NCBI GenBank assembly: GCA_016722575.1
Contig: JADKIY010000002.1
Coordinates: 992,001-1,056,000 of the forward strand
Source of the DNA: Elusimicrobiota bacterium
Lineage (GTDB): Bacteria > Elusimicrobiota > Elusimicrobia > FEN-1173
Reading direction: 5' to 3'
Length of the DNA stretch: 64,000 bases
This document shows positions 9,260 to 15,176 of this stretch, piece by piece. The position numbers and the translations under genes are program-made. The notes beneath the pieces were generated by a model. It saw only the letters and a list, made by a program, of their open reading frames with translations. It was not told the DNA's origin and ran no database searches. How positions within the stretch are numbered: the first letter of the stretch is position 1; each line of letters begins with the position of its first letter.

Positions 9260-9706
9260 TTAAAAGGGCACTTCTTCAGCGCCCGCGGCGGCCGGTGCTT
9301 CGGCGCCGCTCTCCGCGTCGGGGGCCGACGGTTCTTCGTCGGTGGTCGGGGCCCCTTCGGCTTTCTCCAAAAACTGCACGCGCAAGGCGTCCACTTCGAG
9401 TCCGGAGCGCTTCTGGCCGTCCTTGGTTTCCCAGGACTTGCTCTTGAGGCGTCCTTCCACGAACACGGGGCTGCCCTTCTTAAGTTTTTCCCCGCAACGT
9501 TGGCCGGCTTCGCGCCAGACGACGACGGGAACGAAGGACGTGTCGTCCTTCCATTCTCCCGCCTTGTCTTTGTAGCGGCGGTTGACGGCCAGGTCGAAAC
9601 GGCAGACGGGGGCGCCCGAGGTGGTGAAGCGGAGCTCGGGGTCCCGGGTCAGACGGCCGACCAGGGTGACGTTATTGAGCTGGAGCAGCCGGAGCGGGTT
9701 GGCCAT
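9260..9706 (-). CDS. ssb: Single-stranded DNA-binding protein
   Basis: SSB protects single-stranded DNA and recruits repair and replication proteins. The 148-residue product opens with an OB-fold (LNNVTLVGRLTRDPELR, RYKDKAGEWKDDTSFVPVV, GSPVFVEGRLKSKSWETKDGQKR). It ends with an acidic disordered tail and the protein-interaction tip EEVPF, equivalent to the usual DDIPF. The ATG sits 5-6 nt behind a strong GGAGG site. Unusually, this start lies 35 bp inside the 3' end of rpsF, so the S6 tail codons also contain the ssb ribosome-binding site. Confidence 0.97.
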   Translation of the reverse strand: MANPLRLLQLNNVTLVGRLTRDPELRFTTSGAPVCRFDLAVNRRYKDKAGEWKDDTSFVPVVVWREAGQRCGEKLKKGSPVFVEGRLKSKSWETKDGQKRSGLEVDALRVQFLEKAEGAPTTDEEPSAPDAESGAEAPAAAGAEEVPF

Positions 9707-10154
9707 GGGATTCCTCCGTGGGCGTGGGCGCGGCCGCGGCCGGGACGGCGGGCGCGGCGGTCATCGCCGGGGCGCCGTGGGGACGGGGGCCGTGGGAGCT
9801 GTGGCCGCCGAAACCGTGGGAGCCCGGGGCCACCGGCGGCAACGACATGGTCGGCGAAGCCGGTTTGCCCTTCAGCGCTTTGCAAATCACTTGACGGATG
9901 ACTTCTTCCGACACGCGGAAGAACTGGTTGAGCTCGGCGATAAAGGCCGAGGGCGCCTTGAATTGGAGAAAGGTGTAGAACCCTTCCCGGTGGCGGCGGA
10001 TCGGGTAGGACAGACGGCGGCGGCCCCATTTATCCACGAGGACCACTTCCCCGCCTTTGGCGGTGATCATGTTTTTGATTTTTTCGACATACTCGTCCGT
10101 TTTTTGGGGCGAGAGATCGGCGGGCACAACGAACACGGTTTCGTACAGTAGCAA
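9672..10154 (-). CDS. rpsF: 30S ribosomal protein bS6 with C-terminal low-complexity tail
   Basis: The first ~96 residues are a normal bS6 (MLLYETVFVVPADL, RRRLSYPIRRHREGFYTFLQF), which forms a heterodimer with bS18 on the 30S platform. Residues ~97-160 are an added tail rich in Pro, Ala, His and Gly, without homology I can name. S6 proteins do vary at this end, but this tail is long. TTG is taken as start because it lies 5 nt behind a perfect GGAGG and gives the canonical MLLYE beginning. The 3' end overlaps ssb by 35 bp. It is the first gene of the long operon. Confidence 0.96.
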   Translation of the reverse strand: MLLYETVFVVPADLSPQKTDEYVEKIKNMITAKGGEVVLVDKWGRRRLSYPIRRHREGFYTFLQFKAPSAFIAELNQFFRVSEEVIRQVICKALKGKPASPTMSLPPVAPGSHGFGGHSSHGPRPHGAPAMTAAPAVPAAAAPTPTEESHGQPAPAAPAQ

Positions 10155-10276
10155 TTCAGCCTCCTTTGTGGGCTCTCCCTTGCCCCGCGAGCGCGGGGAC
10201 CGCAGGCGACCGCGATGCGGTCAAATTCCCTGCAGGAGTCGGGCTCCGGGCTCAACGACCGACCGGAACCAAAGTG
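10155..10276 (-). promoter_or_regulatory. rpsF operon leader with two hairpins (possible S6:S18 autoregulatory site)
   Basis: The transcribed leader runs about 120 nt from the promoter to the rpsF start. It contains a perfect 6-bp stem (GACCGC/GCGGTC, 10208-10222). A second hairpin of 7 bp (CCCCGCG/CGCGGGG, 10183-10198) lies close to the ribosome-binding site. A further copy of GCGGTC on the transcript (plus-strand 10198-10203) can replace the downstream arm of the first stem, so two folds compete. rpsF leaders in many bacteria bind the S6:S18 complex for feedback control. I could not match the published bulged motif with certainty, so the regulatory function is inference. Confidence 0.45.
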
Positions 10277-10281
10277 TGGTT

Positions 10282-10311
10282 ATTTTACACTATTTGGCCG
10301 TTGGAAGGCAA
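10282..10311 (-). promoter_or_regulatory. sigma-70-type promoter of the rpsF operon
   Basis: On the minus strand TTGCCT and TAAAAT are separated by 18 bp. It lies just downstream of the pseudopilin gene stop and upstream of the structured rpsF leader, which is where a promoter for the long operon is expected. Confidence 0.65.
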
Positions 10312-10340
10312 GGGACGCGGGGCGCCGGGCTTCAAAAGGC

Positions 10341-10769
10341 CTACCAGGCGCTCCAGGTGCGGCCTTGTTGGTCTTGGTGGGAACAATCGATTAAAATCCG
10401 CCCGGCCGTCCCGGTGATGTCGTACAACCAGCCGCCGGTGTCGTTGATGGTGCCCGTGTAGTCTCCCACGGTCTCGGAGCGCGGATGGTCCCCGGGCGGA
10501 GGGATGAGAACGGCCGGAATTTTATCGATGTAGCGGCCCAAAACAGCGGCGGCAAACCCTCCGGCCGACGGGAAAAATTGGTTGTCCGCGTAATACAGGC
10601 TTAGGGAGGAGCGGACGGAGCCGAGACCGTATTTCGTCTGGGCCTCCCGGGATTTGTTGATCAAACCGGCGAACTTCGGAACCGCGATCGCGGCCAGAAT
10701 GGCCAAGACGGCCACAACAATCATCAATTCGATGAGAGTGAATCCGGCGGGAGACGAACGGCGTGTCAT
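10341..10769 (-). CDS. Type IV pilin-like / type II secretion pseudopilin (prepilin)
   Basis: The 142-residue product has a short basic leader (MTRRSSPAG) and the prepilin peptidase site GFTLIELMIVV with the invariant Glu at mature position +5. A ~20-residue hydrophobic helix follows. The rest is a small globular domain with an aromatic-rich C-terminus (TGTINDTGGWLYDITG), the WxYD-type ending typical of GspG/major-pseudopilin-like proteins. It should be processed by PilD and assembled into a pilus or secretion pseudopilus. No other pilus gene is nearby, so it is an orphan locus. It has its own promoter that places the transcript start only ~3 nt ahead of the ATG. Confidence 0.93.
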   Translation of the reverse strand: MTRRSSPAGFTLIELMIVVAVLAILAAIAVPKFAGLINKSREAQTKYGLGSVRSSLSLYYADNQFFPSAGGFAAAVLGRYIDKIPAVLIPPPGDHPRSETVGDYTGTINDTGGWLYDITGTAGRILIDCSHQDQQGRTWSAW

Positions 10770-10778
10770 GACCGCAAA

Positions 10779-10807
10779 AGAATAACCGCTTTGGATACAA
10801 AAATCAA
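10779..10807 (-). promoter_or_regulatory. Promoter of the pseudopilin gene (near-leaderless)
   Basis: TTGATT, 17 bp, TATTCT on the minus strand. The -10 box ends 9 bp before the ATG codon and there is no Shine-Dalgarno, so the mRNA would be leaderless or have 2-3 leader nucleotides. Confidence 0.7.
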
Positions 10808-10823
10808 TGGGGATTTCGGGGCG

Positions 10824-11945
10824 TCAAGCGGCGTGGGCGTCGTGGTCGGATTCGAGCACCCGCCGGTAGCTGTTCAGGGTTCGTCGGGGAACCGGGAAAC
10901 CCAGGCGCGCCTGAAGCCGCTCCTGAAGCTCCTGGTCGGTGCGATGGTCGAATTGCTGGTCTTCCGCCTCCAGGCTTCCGAGGGCTTCCACGCACAGGGA
11001 TTTGCGGGAACAAAACATTTCCTCCAGCAAGACTTCCTCCCCCCAGGGAAGCACCAGGCTCCGGCCCTGGATGGCTCGATTGATGGTGGAGGGGGCCACG
11101 GCCAATTTTTTGGCCAACTGCCGCTGGGTGATGGGGATTTTCTTCAGGGCGTCGCGGTGCGCCAGGAAATGCCGCTGGGTGTGGCAGACGAAATCCAAAA
11201 TCCGATACAGCGTGTTCTGCCGCCAATTGATCAATTCCAGCCGCCGCACGAAGGCCTTCAGATGGCGCCGTTCCTGGGGAGTCAGTCGCGAGGTCCGTAA
11301 AAGAGTCTGCAACCGCTCGTATTGAATGTCGTACCGCCCCCGAGCCAAAACAGGCGAACGGAACTCGAAAACCGGCTCCTCCTTTTCATCCACCCCCAAT
11401 TGGGCGACCCGAACGATGCGTTGGCCCAGGGGCTGAGACCGAGCGGAGGGGTCGAAAAATTCGGCCTGGACGGAATAAGCCAGGAGGAAATCCCGCACTT
11501 TCTGGGCCTCCGCCGGAGCCAGTCCCACCGTCCGGGCCACGGCGTCCAAAGGAGCGTCCGATTCCGCCCGGAGGAAATGCTTTTCAAAATTCTCCTGACC
11601 CATCCGCTGAATCAGGGCCAGCACGTCCCGCCGATCGCCCAAAAGCTGGACGGCCTCGGCCGGAGCGCCGGCGGGGAGTGCGTCTTCCTTCGCCTCGTAA
11701 AAAGACGGCGACAGCCGCGTGCGGGGATGGGGTTGAAATCGAACGATTTTCCAGGCGATTTCCTGGGGGTAGACCAGCCGGGAGAACAGGGGGTCGTTCT
11801 CCACCTGGCGAATGAGGTCCGCGATTTCGGGCTCCGCCAAGGTCAAGAGCTGAATGGTTTGAAGGCGCGCCAGAAGCGTGGCCCGAAGGCGGACGTCGGT
11901 CCGCTGGGCGTTCAACAGGCGCGGGGGATCGGCTTTCCGGTTCAA
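10824..11945 (-). CDS. rpoN: Divergent RNA polymerase sigma-54-like factor
   Basis: The 373-residue product has the sigma-54 order, although sequence is divergent. An N-terminal Leu/Gln-rich region I (LLARLQTIQLLTLAEPEIADL) is followed by a core-binding region. A helix-turn-helix follows in which ITQRQLAKKLAVAPSTINRAIQG corresponds to the usual STVSR-containing helix. A degenerate RpoN box comes near the C-terminus (PVPRRTLNSYR in place of ARRTVAKYR). E. coli RpoN is 477 residues; the central part is shorter here. I chose the TTG 6 nt behind GGGAGG rather than a longer start, because the sigma-70-type promoter upstream would start transcription inside the longer version. Partner activators are not in the window. 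Confidence 0.8.
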   Translation of the reverse strand: MNRKADPPRLLNAQRTDVRLRATLLARLQTIQLLTLAEPEIADLIRQVENDPLFSRLVYPQEIAWKIVRFQPHPRTRLSPSFYEAKEDALPAGAPAEAVQLLGDRRDVLALIQRMGQENFEKHFLRAESDAPLDAVARTVGLAPAEAQKVRDFLLAYSVQAEFFDPSARSQPLGQRIVRVAQLGVDEKEEPVFEFRSPVLARGRYDIQYERLQTLLRTSRLTPQERRHLKAFVRRLELINWRQNTLYRILDFVCHTQRHFLAHRDALKKIPITQRQLAKKLAVAPSTINRAIQGRSLVLPWGEEVLLEEMFCSRKSLCVEALGSLEAEDQQFDHRTDQELQERLQARLGFPVPRRTLNSYRRVLESDHDAHAA

Positions 11946-11972
11946 AATGGTCCTCCCGTTGCTACGGAAGTA

Positions 11973-12001
11973 AGTGTAAGGGGCGAACAAGCCGCTTTCA
12001 A
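11973..12001 (-). promoter_or_regulatory. Promoter of the sigma-54-like gene
   Basis: TTGAAA, 17 bp, TACACT on the minus strand, ending 27 bp before the TTG start, with a GGGAGG ribosome-binding site between. It supports the shorter start of the gene. Confidence 0.7.
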
Positions 12002-12039
12002 GACCTATTTTGCCGAAACAAACCCGTTTTTATTTAACC

Positions 12040-12068
12040 TTGACAGAAATGGGCATTTCTGTTACATA
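12040..12068 (+). promoter_or_regulatory. Promoter of the M23-bactofilin operon with a palindromic operator in the spacer
   Basis: TTGACA, 17 bp, TACATA on the plus strand. The 20 bp at 12043-12062 form a perfect inverted repeat of two 9-bp arms (ACAGAAATG and its complement) around GG. It fills the whole spacer between the -35 and -10 boxes, so a dimeric repressor bound there would block polymerase. The adjacent divergent gene encodes the sigma-54-like factor, about 40 bp away. The regulator is unknown. Confidence 0.75.
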
Positions 12069-12109
12069 AGAATGTGAAACAACTTGCCAACCCCCTGTGG
12101 AGGTTTACG

Positions 12110-13078
12110 ATGTACCGCCTTTGGCGCCGATGGCGGAAGGAATTCGGCCGCCGCCTGACCATCATGGTGGTCCCCCACGGGATCGCCCGACCGCGACAAA
12201 TCTCCTTTTCCGTTCCGTTCATGGTGTTTTTATTCACCCTTTGGACAGGATTGACGAGCTGGGCCGGCTTTTTGGCTTCCCAGCAATTCGATTATTGGCG
12301 GGCCAAGGCCAACGCCCATTTCCTCCGTCTCAAAGTCGACTATTTCAGCGGCCAATTGACCCAGTCCCGGGCCATGCTGGACGAGGTGAAACAGCTGGAA
12401 GGGGAGCTCCGCACCTTGATTGGCCTCGGCAGCCGGGACGCCATCATTCAAGCCGAAAACAGCCCCCAACCCCTGGAAGGCGCCTCGAACCAAGGAACGG
12501 GGGGCCCGAGCCTCGCCGACGCCCAGGCCCTCCAGAGCCTTTTGGAAGGCAAAACCCGGGACATGAGCTTTGAGGAAATCTCCAAGGAAATCCAGGACTT
12601 GCGGGCCGAGGCCGAAGTGCGCTTGGCCAGCGTTCAATCCCTGAGCCAGCGCATCACCGAGGAACGGGCTCTTTTCCGGTCGACCCCCAACATTTGGCCC
12701 ACCAACGGCTACTTGACGTCGCACTTCGGTCCCCGACTTTCCCCCACCCACGGCTTTGAAGAAAACCACAAGGGCATGGACATCGCGGGCCCGGCCGGTT
12801 CGCCCGTCCGCGTCACGGCCGACGGCGTGGTGAAGCTGGCCCGCTGGGCCGGCGGTTACGGGAAAGTCGTGGTCATCGACCACGGTTTCGGCTATTCCAC
12901 CCGCTACGGGCACAACCGACAACTCCTGGTCCAAGCCGGCGAGCGGGTCCGCCGAGGACAGATCGTTGCTTTGATGGGCGAAACGGGCAACGCCACCGGA
13001 CCCCATTGCCATTACGAAGTTTGGTATAATGGCCGGGCCGTGAATCCCGGAAAATTCCTCAAACGACCGAGCTCCTGA
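12110..13078 (+). CDS. M23 (LytM-type) peptidoglycan peptidase, membrane anchored
   Basis: The 322-residue protein is predicted to cut peptidoglycan cross-links in the periplasm. Residues ~30-55 form one membrane anchor. Residues ~60-190 are a helical/coiled-coil region as in MepM/NlpD-type enzymes. Residues ~200-320 are an M23 domain with intact zinc ligands: HKGMD (HxxxD) and the GPHCHYE HxH motif, plus the typical GNATGPHCHYEVWYNG ending. I chose the ATG 6 nt behind GGAGG; an upstream in-frame GTG lies at the predicted transcription start. It overlaps the bactofilin gene by TGATG, which links peptidoglycan cleavage with a shape-determining cytoskeleton, as in Helicobacter CcmA/Csd1. Confidence 0.95.
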   Translation: MYRLWRRWRKEFGRRLTIMVVPHGIARPRQISFSVPFMVFLFTLWTGLTSWAGFLASQQFDYWRAKANAHFLRLKVDYFSGQLTQSRAMLDEVKQLEGELRTLIGLGSRDAIIQAENSPQPLEGASNQGTGGPSLADAQALQSLLEGKTRDMSFEEISKEIQDLRAEAEVRLASVQSLSQRITEERALFRSTPNIWPTNGYLTSHFGPRLSPTHGFEENHKGMDIAGPAGSPVRVTADGVVKLARWAGGYGKVVVIDHGFGYSTRYGHNRQLLVQAGERVRRGQIVALMGETGNATGPHCHYEVWYNGRAVNPGKFLKRPSS

Positions 13079-13473
13079 TGTTCGGCAAAAAAGACATCGA
13101 CCCCGCCAAGATGGAGACCGTCATTGGTCCGGACACCCGATTTCAGGGCAACGTCCGCTCCAAAGGCTACGTGCGCGTGGACGGGGAAGTGGATGGCAGC
13201 GTGTCGGCGGAGGGCGTGATCATCGGCGAAAAAGCCGTCGTCACCGGCGACATCACCGCCAAAATGGTTTTTGTGGGCGGCAAAGTGACGGGCAACGTGA
13301 CCGCCGCCGCCGCCCTCGAGCTTCAGCCCAAAGGCCAGATCCGCGGCGACATCCGCACCGCCCAGTTGTCCATCGCCGACGGGGCCGTTTTCGAAGGGCA
13401 ATGCGTCATGGCCGCCGACAAAGTCGGGGCCGTCGACATCGACCGGCTCCTCGAAAAAGCCTCCGCCTCCTAA
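13078..13473 (+). CDS. Bactofilin (polymer-forming cytoskeletal protein)
   Basis: The 131-residue product is a small bactofilin. The central domain (about residues 15-115) is a right-handed beta-helix with repeating hydrophobic spacing: TVIGPDTRFQGNVRSKGYVRVDGEVDGSV, then VTGDITAKMVFVGGKVTGNV and GQIRGDIRTAQLSIADG. Short polar tails flank it. Bactofilins self-assemble into filaments on the inner membrane and often direct local peptidoglycan hydrolases. Here the partner is plausibly the M23 peptidase encoded directly upstream and translationally coupled. Confidence 0.96.
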   Translation: MFGKKDIDPAKMETVIGPDTRFQGNVRSKGYVRVDGEVDGSVSAEGVIIGEKAVVTGDITAKMVFVGGKVTGNVTAAAALELQPKGQIRGDIRTAQLSIADGAVFEGQCVMAADKVGAVDIDRLLEKASAS

Positions 13474-13483
13474 CGCCCCTCCC

Positions 13484-14200
13484 GTGAAGTGGTTCCATAA
13501 AAGACAAAAACAAATCTATTTATTGATCGCCGGGGTGCTCATTCTGGGCTCCTTCGCGGGCTTCGGTGGCTATTTTCTCACCGGTTCCCCCCTGGACGCG
13601 GCGGTCGTCGTGGGCCAGCGCAAAATCCCCTATAAACGCTTCCAAGCCATTTACGAGCGGGCCTTGGAACAACAGCGAGCCCAGGGCGGTTCGCCCACGG
13701 ACCAGCAACGGGATATGCTGAAGCGGGAAATGGTGCAGGCGCTGGTTCAGGAATCGATTTTCTTGGATGAGGCGGACCGTTACGGGGTGGTGGTCACCGA
13801 CCAGGAATTGGCCCAGATGATTCAATCCGTACCGGAATTTCAAACCCAGGGGCGCTTCGACCCGTCGCGCTACCAGCAGGTGTTGGCCCAAATGCGTCTG
13901 TCGATTCCCGACTTCGAGGACGAGCAGCGCCGCCAGGTGCGGATTCAGAAAACCCAATTTCTGATGGCTTCGGGCGTCAAGATCACGCCCCGGGAGTTCG
14001 ACCGGGCGATTCGCCAAGCCCTGGCCGAGGCCAAACCCGAAGACCGCAAAAAGATTTTGGAGAACCCGGACGCCCTCCGCCAACAATGGCGCGGCCGGCA
14101 AATTCAGGCCTCCCTTCAGGAGTGGTACAACGCGGTCAGCCCCCAAATGAAAGTCCGCGTTCAAATCGACAAACTCGAAGGAAAATCCCCCGTCGGATAA
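13484..14200 (+). CDS. SurA N-terminal-domain periplasmic chaperone-like protein without a PPIase domain
   Basis: The 238-residue product has an N-terminal signal anchor (residues ~10-32, after a KRQKQ basic start). The helical SurA_N-type domain of PpiD/SurA follows (VVVGQRKIPYKRFQAIYERAL, DMLKREMVQALVQESIFLDEADRYGVVVTDQEL). The parvulin domain that normally follows is absent; the protein ends soon after the last helices. It may act as an envelope folding factor for products of this operon or for outer-membrane proteins. GTG start, 11 bp behind the bactofilin stop. Its stop abuts that of the convergent maf gene. Confidence 0.85.
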   Translation: MKWFHKRQKQIYLLIAGVLILGSFAGFGGYFLTGSPLDAAVVVGQRKIPYKRFQAIYERALEQQRAQGGSPTDQQRDMLKREMVQALVQESIFLDEADRYGVVVTDQELAQMIQSVPEFQTQGRFDPSRYQQVLAQMRLSIPDFEDEQRRQVRIQKTQFLMASGVKITPREFDRAIRQALAEAKPEDRKKILENPDALRQQWRGRQIQASLQEWYNAVSPQMKVRVQIDKLEGKSPVG

Positions 14201-14848
14201 TTACCGCTTTGCGGGCCGGCGGCCCGCCGCGCGCGCTTTCCCCAGCAGCTCCCGCACCCCCGCCATCGGCAGTCCCACCACGTTATCGAAGGGCCCCCGG
14301 TGTTTCTCCACAAAGGGATTCCCCCGGGCCTGGGCCGCGTAGGCCCCCGCTTTGTCCAAATGGCGGTGGGAGTGTCGGGCGATGGCGGCCCGGTCGAGCC
14401 GCCGCACTTTAACCTCCGTCCGCCACACCCCCTGCCAGGCGCGCCGTCCCGGCCGCGCCACCAGCGCCAATCCGGTGTAGACACGATGCCAGCGTCCCGA
14501 GAGCGCCTCCAACATCCGGCGCGCGTGGCCGGGGGAGGCCGGCTTTCCGAATATTTTTCCCCGAAACACCACCACCGTGTCGGCCCCCAAAACCAAGCCT
14601 TCGGGAATTTCCCGGGCCACCGCCCGGGCCTTCAACAGAGCCAGCCGCCGGACGTAACGGTCCGCCCGTTCCCCGCGCCGCCGCGGAGGCTCCACCGCTC
14701 CGCTGGGGCGCACCCGAATTTTCCAGGGACCCGCCGACAAAAGTCGGCGGCGCCGGGGCGACGCGGACGCTAAAACGAGCGGAACGCGGCCGGGAAGCGT
14801 CGGGGAGCGGGGGGCCCTGCGGCGGGAACCGCGGGGGTTAACGGGCAC
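14201..14848 (-). CDS. maf: Maf-family nucleoside triphosphate pyrophosphatase
   Basis: Maf proteins hydrolyse non-canonical or modified NTPs to NMPs. The 215-residue protein has the diagnostic LVLASASPRRRRLL start motif (near residue 25), the ADTVVVFRGKIFGKP motif carrying the catalytic aspartate, a SGRWHRVYTGLAL segment and the final NVVGLPM motif. The ~22 residues before the first motif are Arg/Pro-rich and may not belong; a later start lacks a good codon. It ends the tolB-pal minus-strand operon and overlaps cutA by 11 bp. Confidence 0.93.
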   Translation of the reverse strand: MPVNPRGSRRRAPRSPTLPGRVPLVLASASPRRRRLLSAGPWKIRVRPSGAVEPPRRRGERADRYVRRLALLKARAVAREIPEGLVLGADTVVVFRGKIFGKPASPGHARRMLEALSGRWHRVYTGLALVARPGRRAWQGVWRTEVKVRRLDRAAIARHSHRHLDKAGAYAAQARGNPFVEKHRGPFDNVVGLPMAGVRELLGKARAAGRRPAKR

Positions 14849-15176
14849 GGGAACGGGGCGGGGACGCGGTGGAAGTTCGAAGCCAATCCAGATAATCCGA
14901 ATTTCCCCCGACCACCGGCAGGGCCAGGATTTCGGGCACGTCGTCGGGGTGAAGGGTTTTAATTCGCCGGACCAGATCCGTTAGGCGGGGCCGACGGGTT
15001 TTGATTAAAAGCAAATGTTCCGACGTCCGTTCCACTTTTCCCTTCCAACGGTAAACGGAAACGGCCCCGGGAACATCGGTTACGCAGGCCGCCAGCCGTT
15101 CTTCGACCAGCGCCTCGGCCAGGCGGCGGGCGGTGCGGGCGTTCGGCGCCGACACCAAGAGGACAACCGTTTTCAC
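14838..15176 (-). CDS. cutA: Divalent cation tolerance protein CutA
   Basis: CutA1 is a small trimeric protein linked with copper/divalent ion tolerance, whose molecular function remains unclear. The 112-residue product has the family hallmarks: VVLLVSAPNARTARRLAEALVEERLAACV, the central VYRWKGKVE strand and KTLHPDDVPEILALPVVGGNSDYLDW. It is coupled to the preceding GAF/HD-GYP gene by a 4-bp overlap. Confidence 0.95.
   Translation of the reverse strand: MKTVVLLVSAPNARTARRLAEALVEERLAACVTDVPGAVSVYRWKGKVERTSEHLLLIKTRRPRLTDLVRRIKTLHPDDVPEILALPVVGGNSDYLDWLRTSTASPPRSRAR

Noticed and set aside
11946..11990. Longer N-terminus for the sigma-54-like protein
   Set aside because: It would start upstream of the promoter -10 box at 11973-11978; region I homology begins later.
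12074..12109. Upstream GTG start for the M23 peptidase
   Set aside because: It falls at the predicted transcription start; the ATG at 12110 has a proper GGAGG site.
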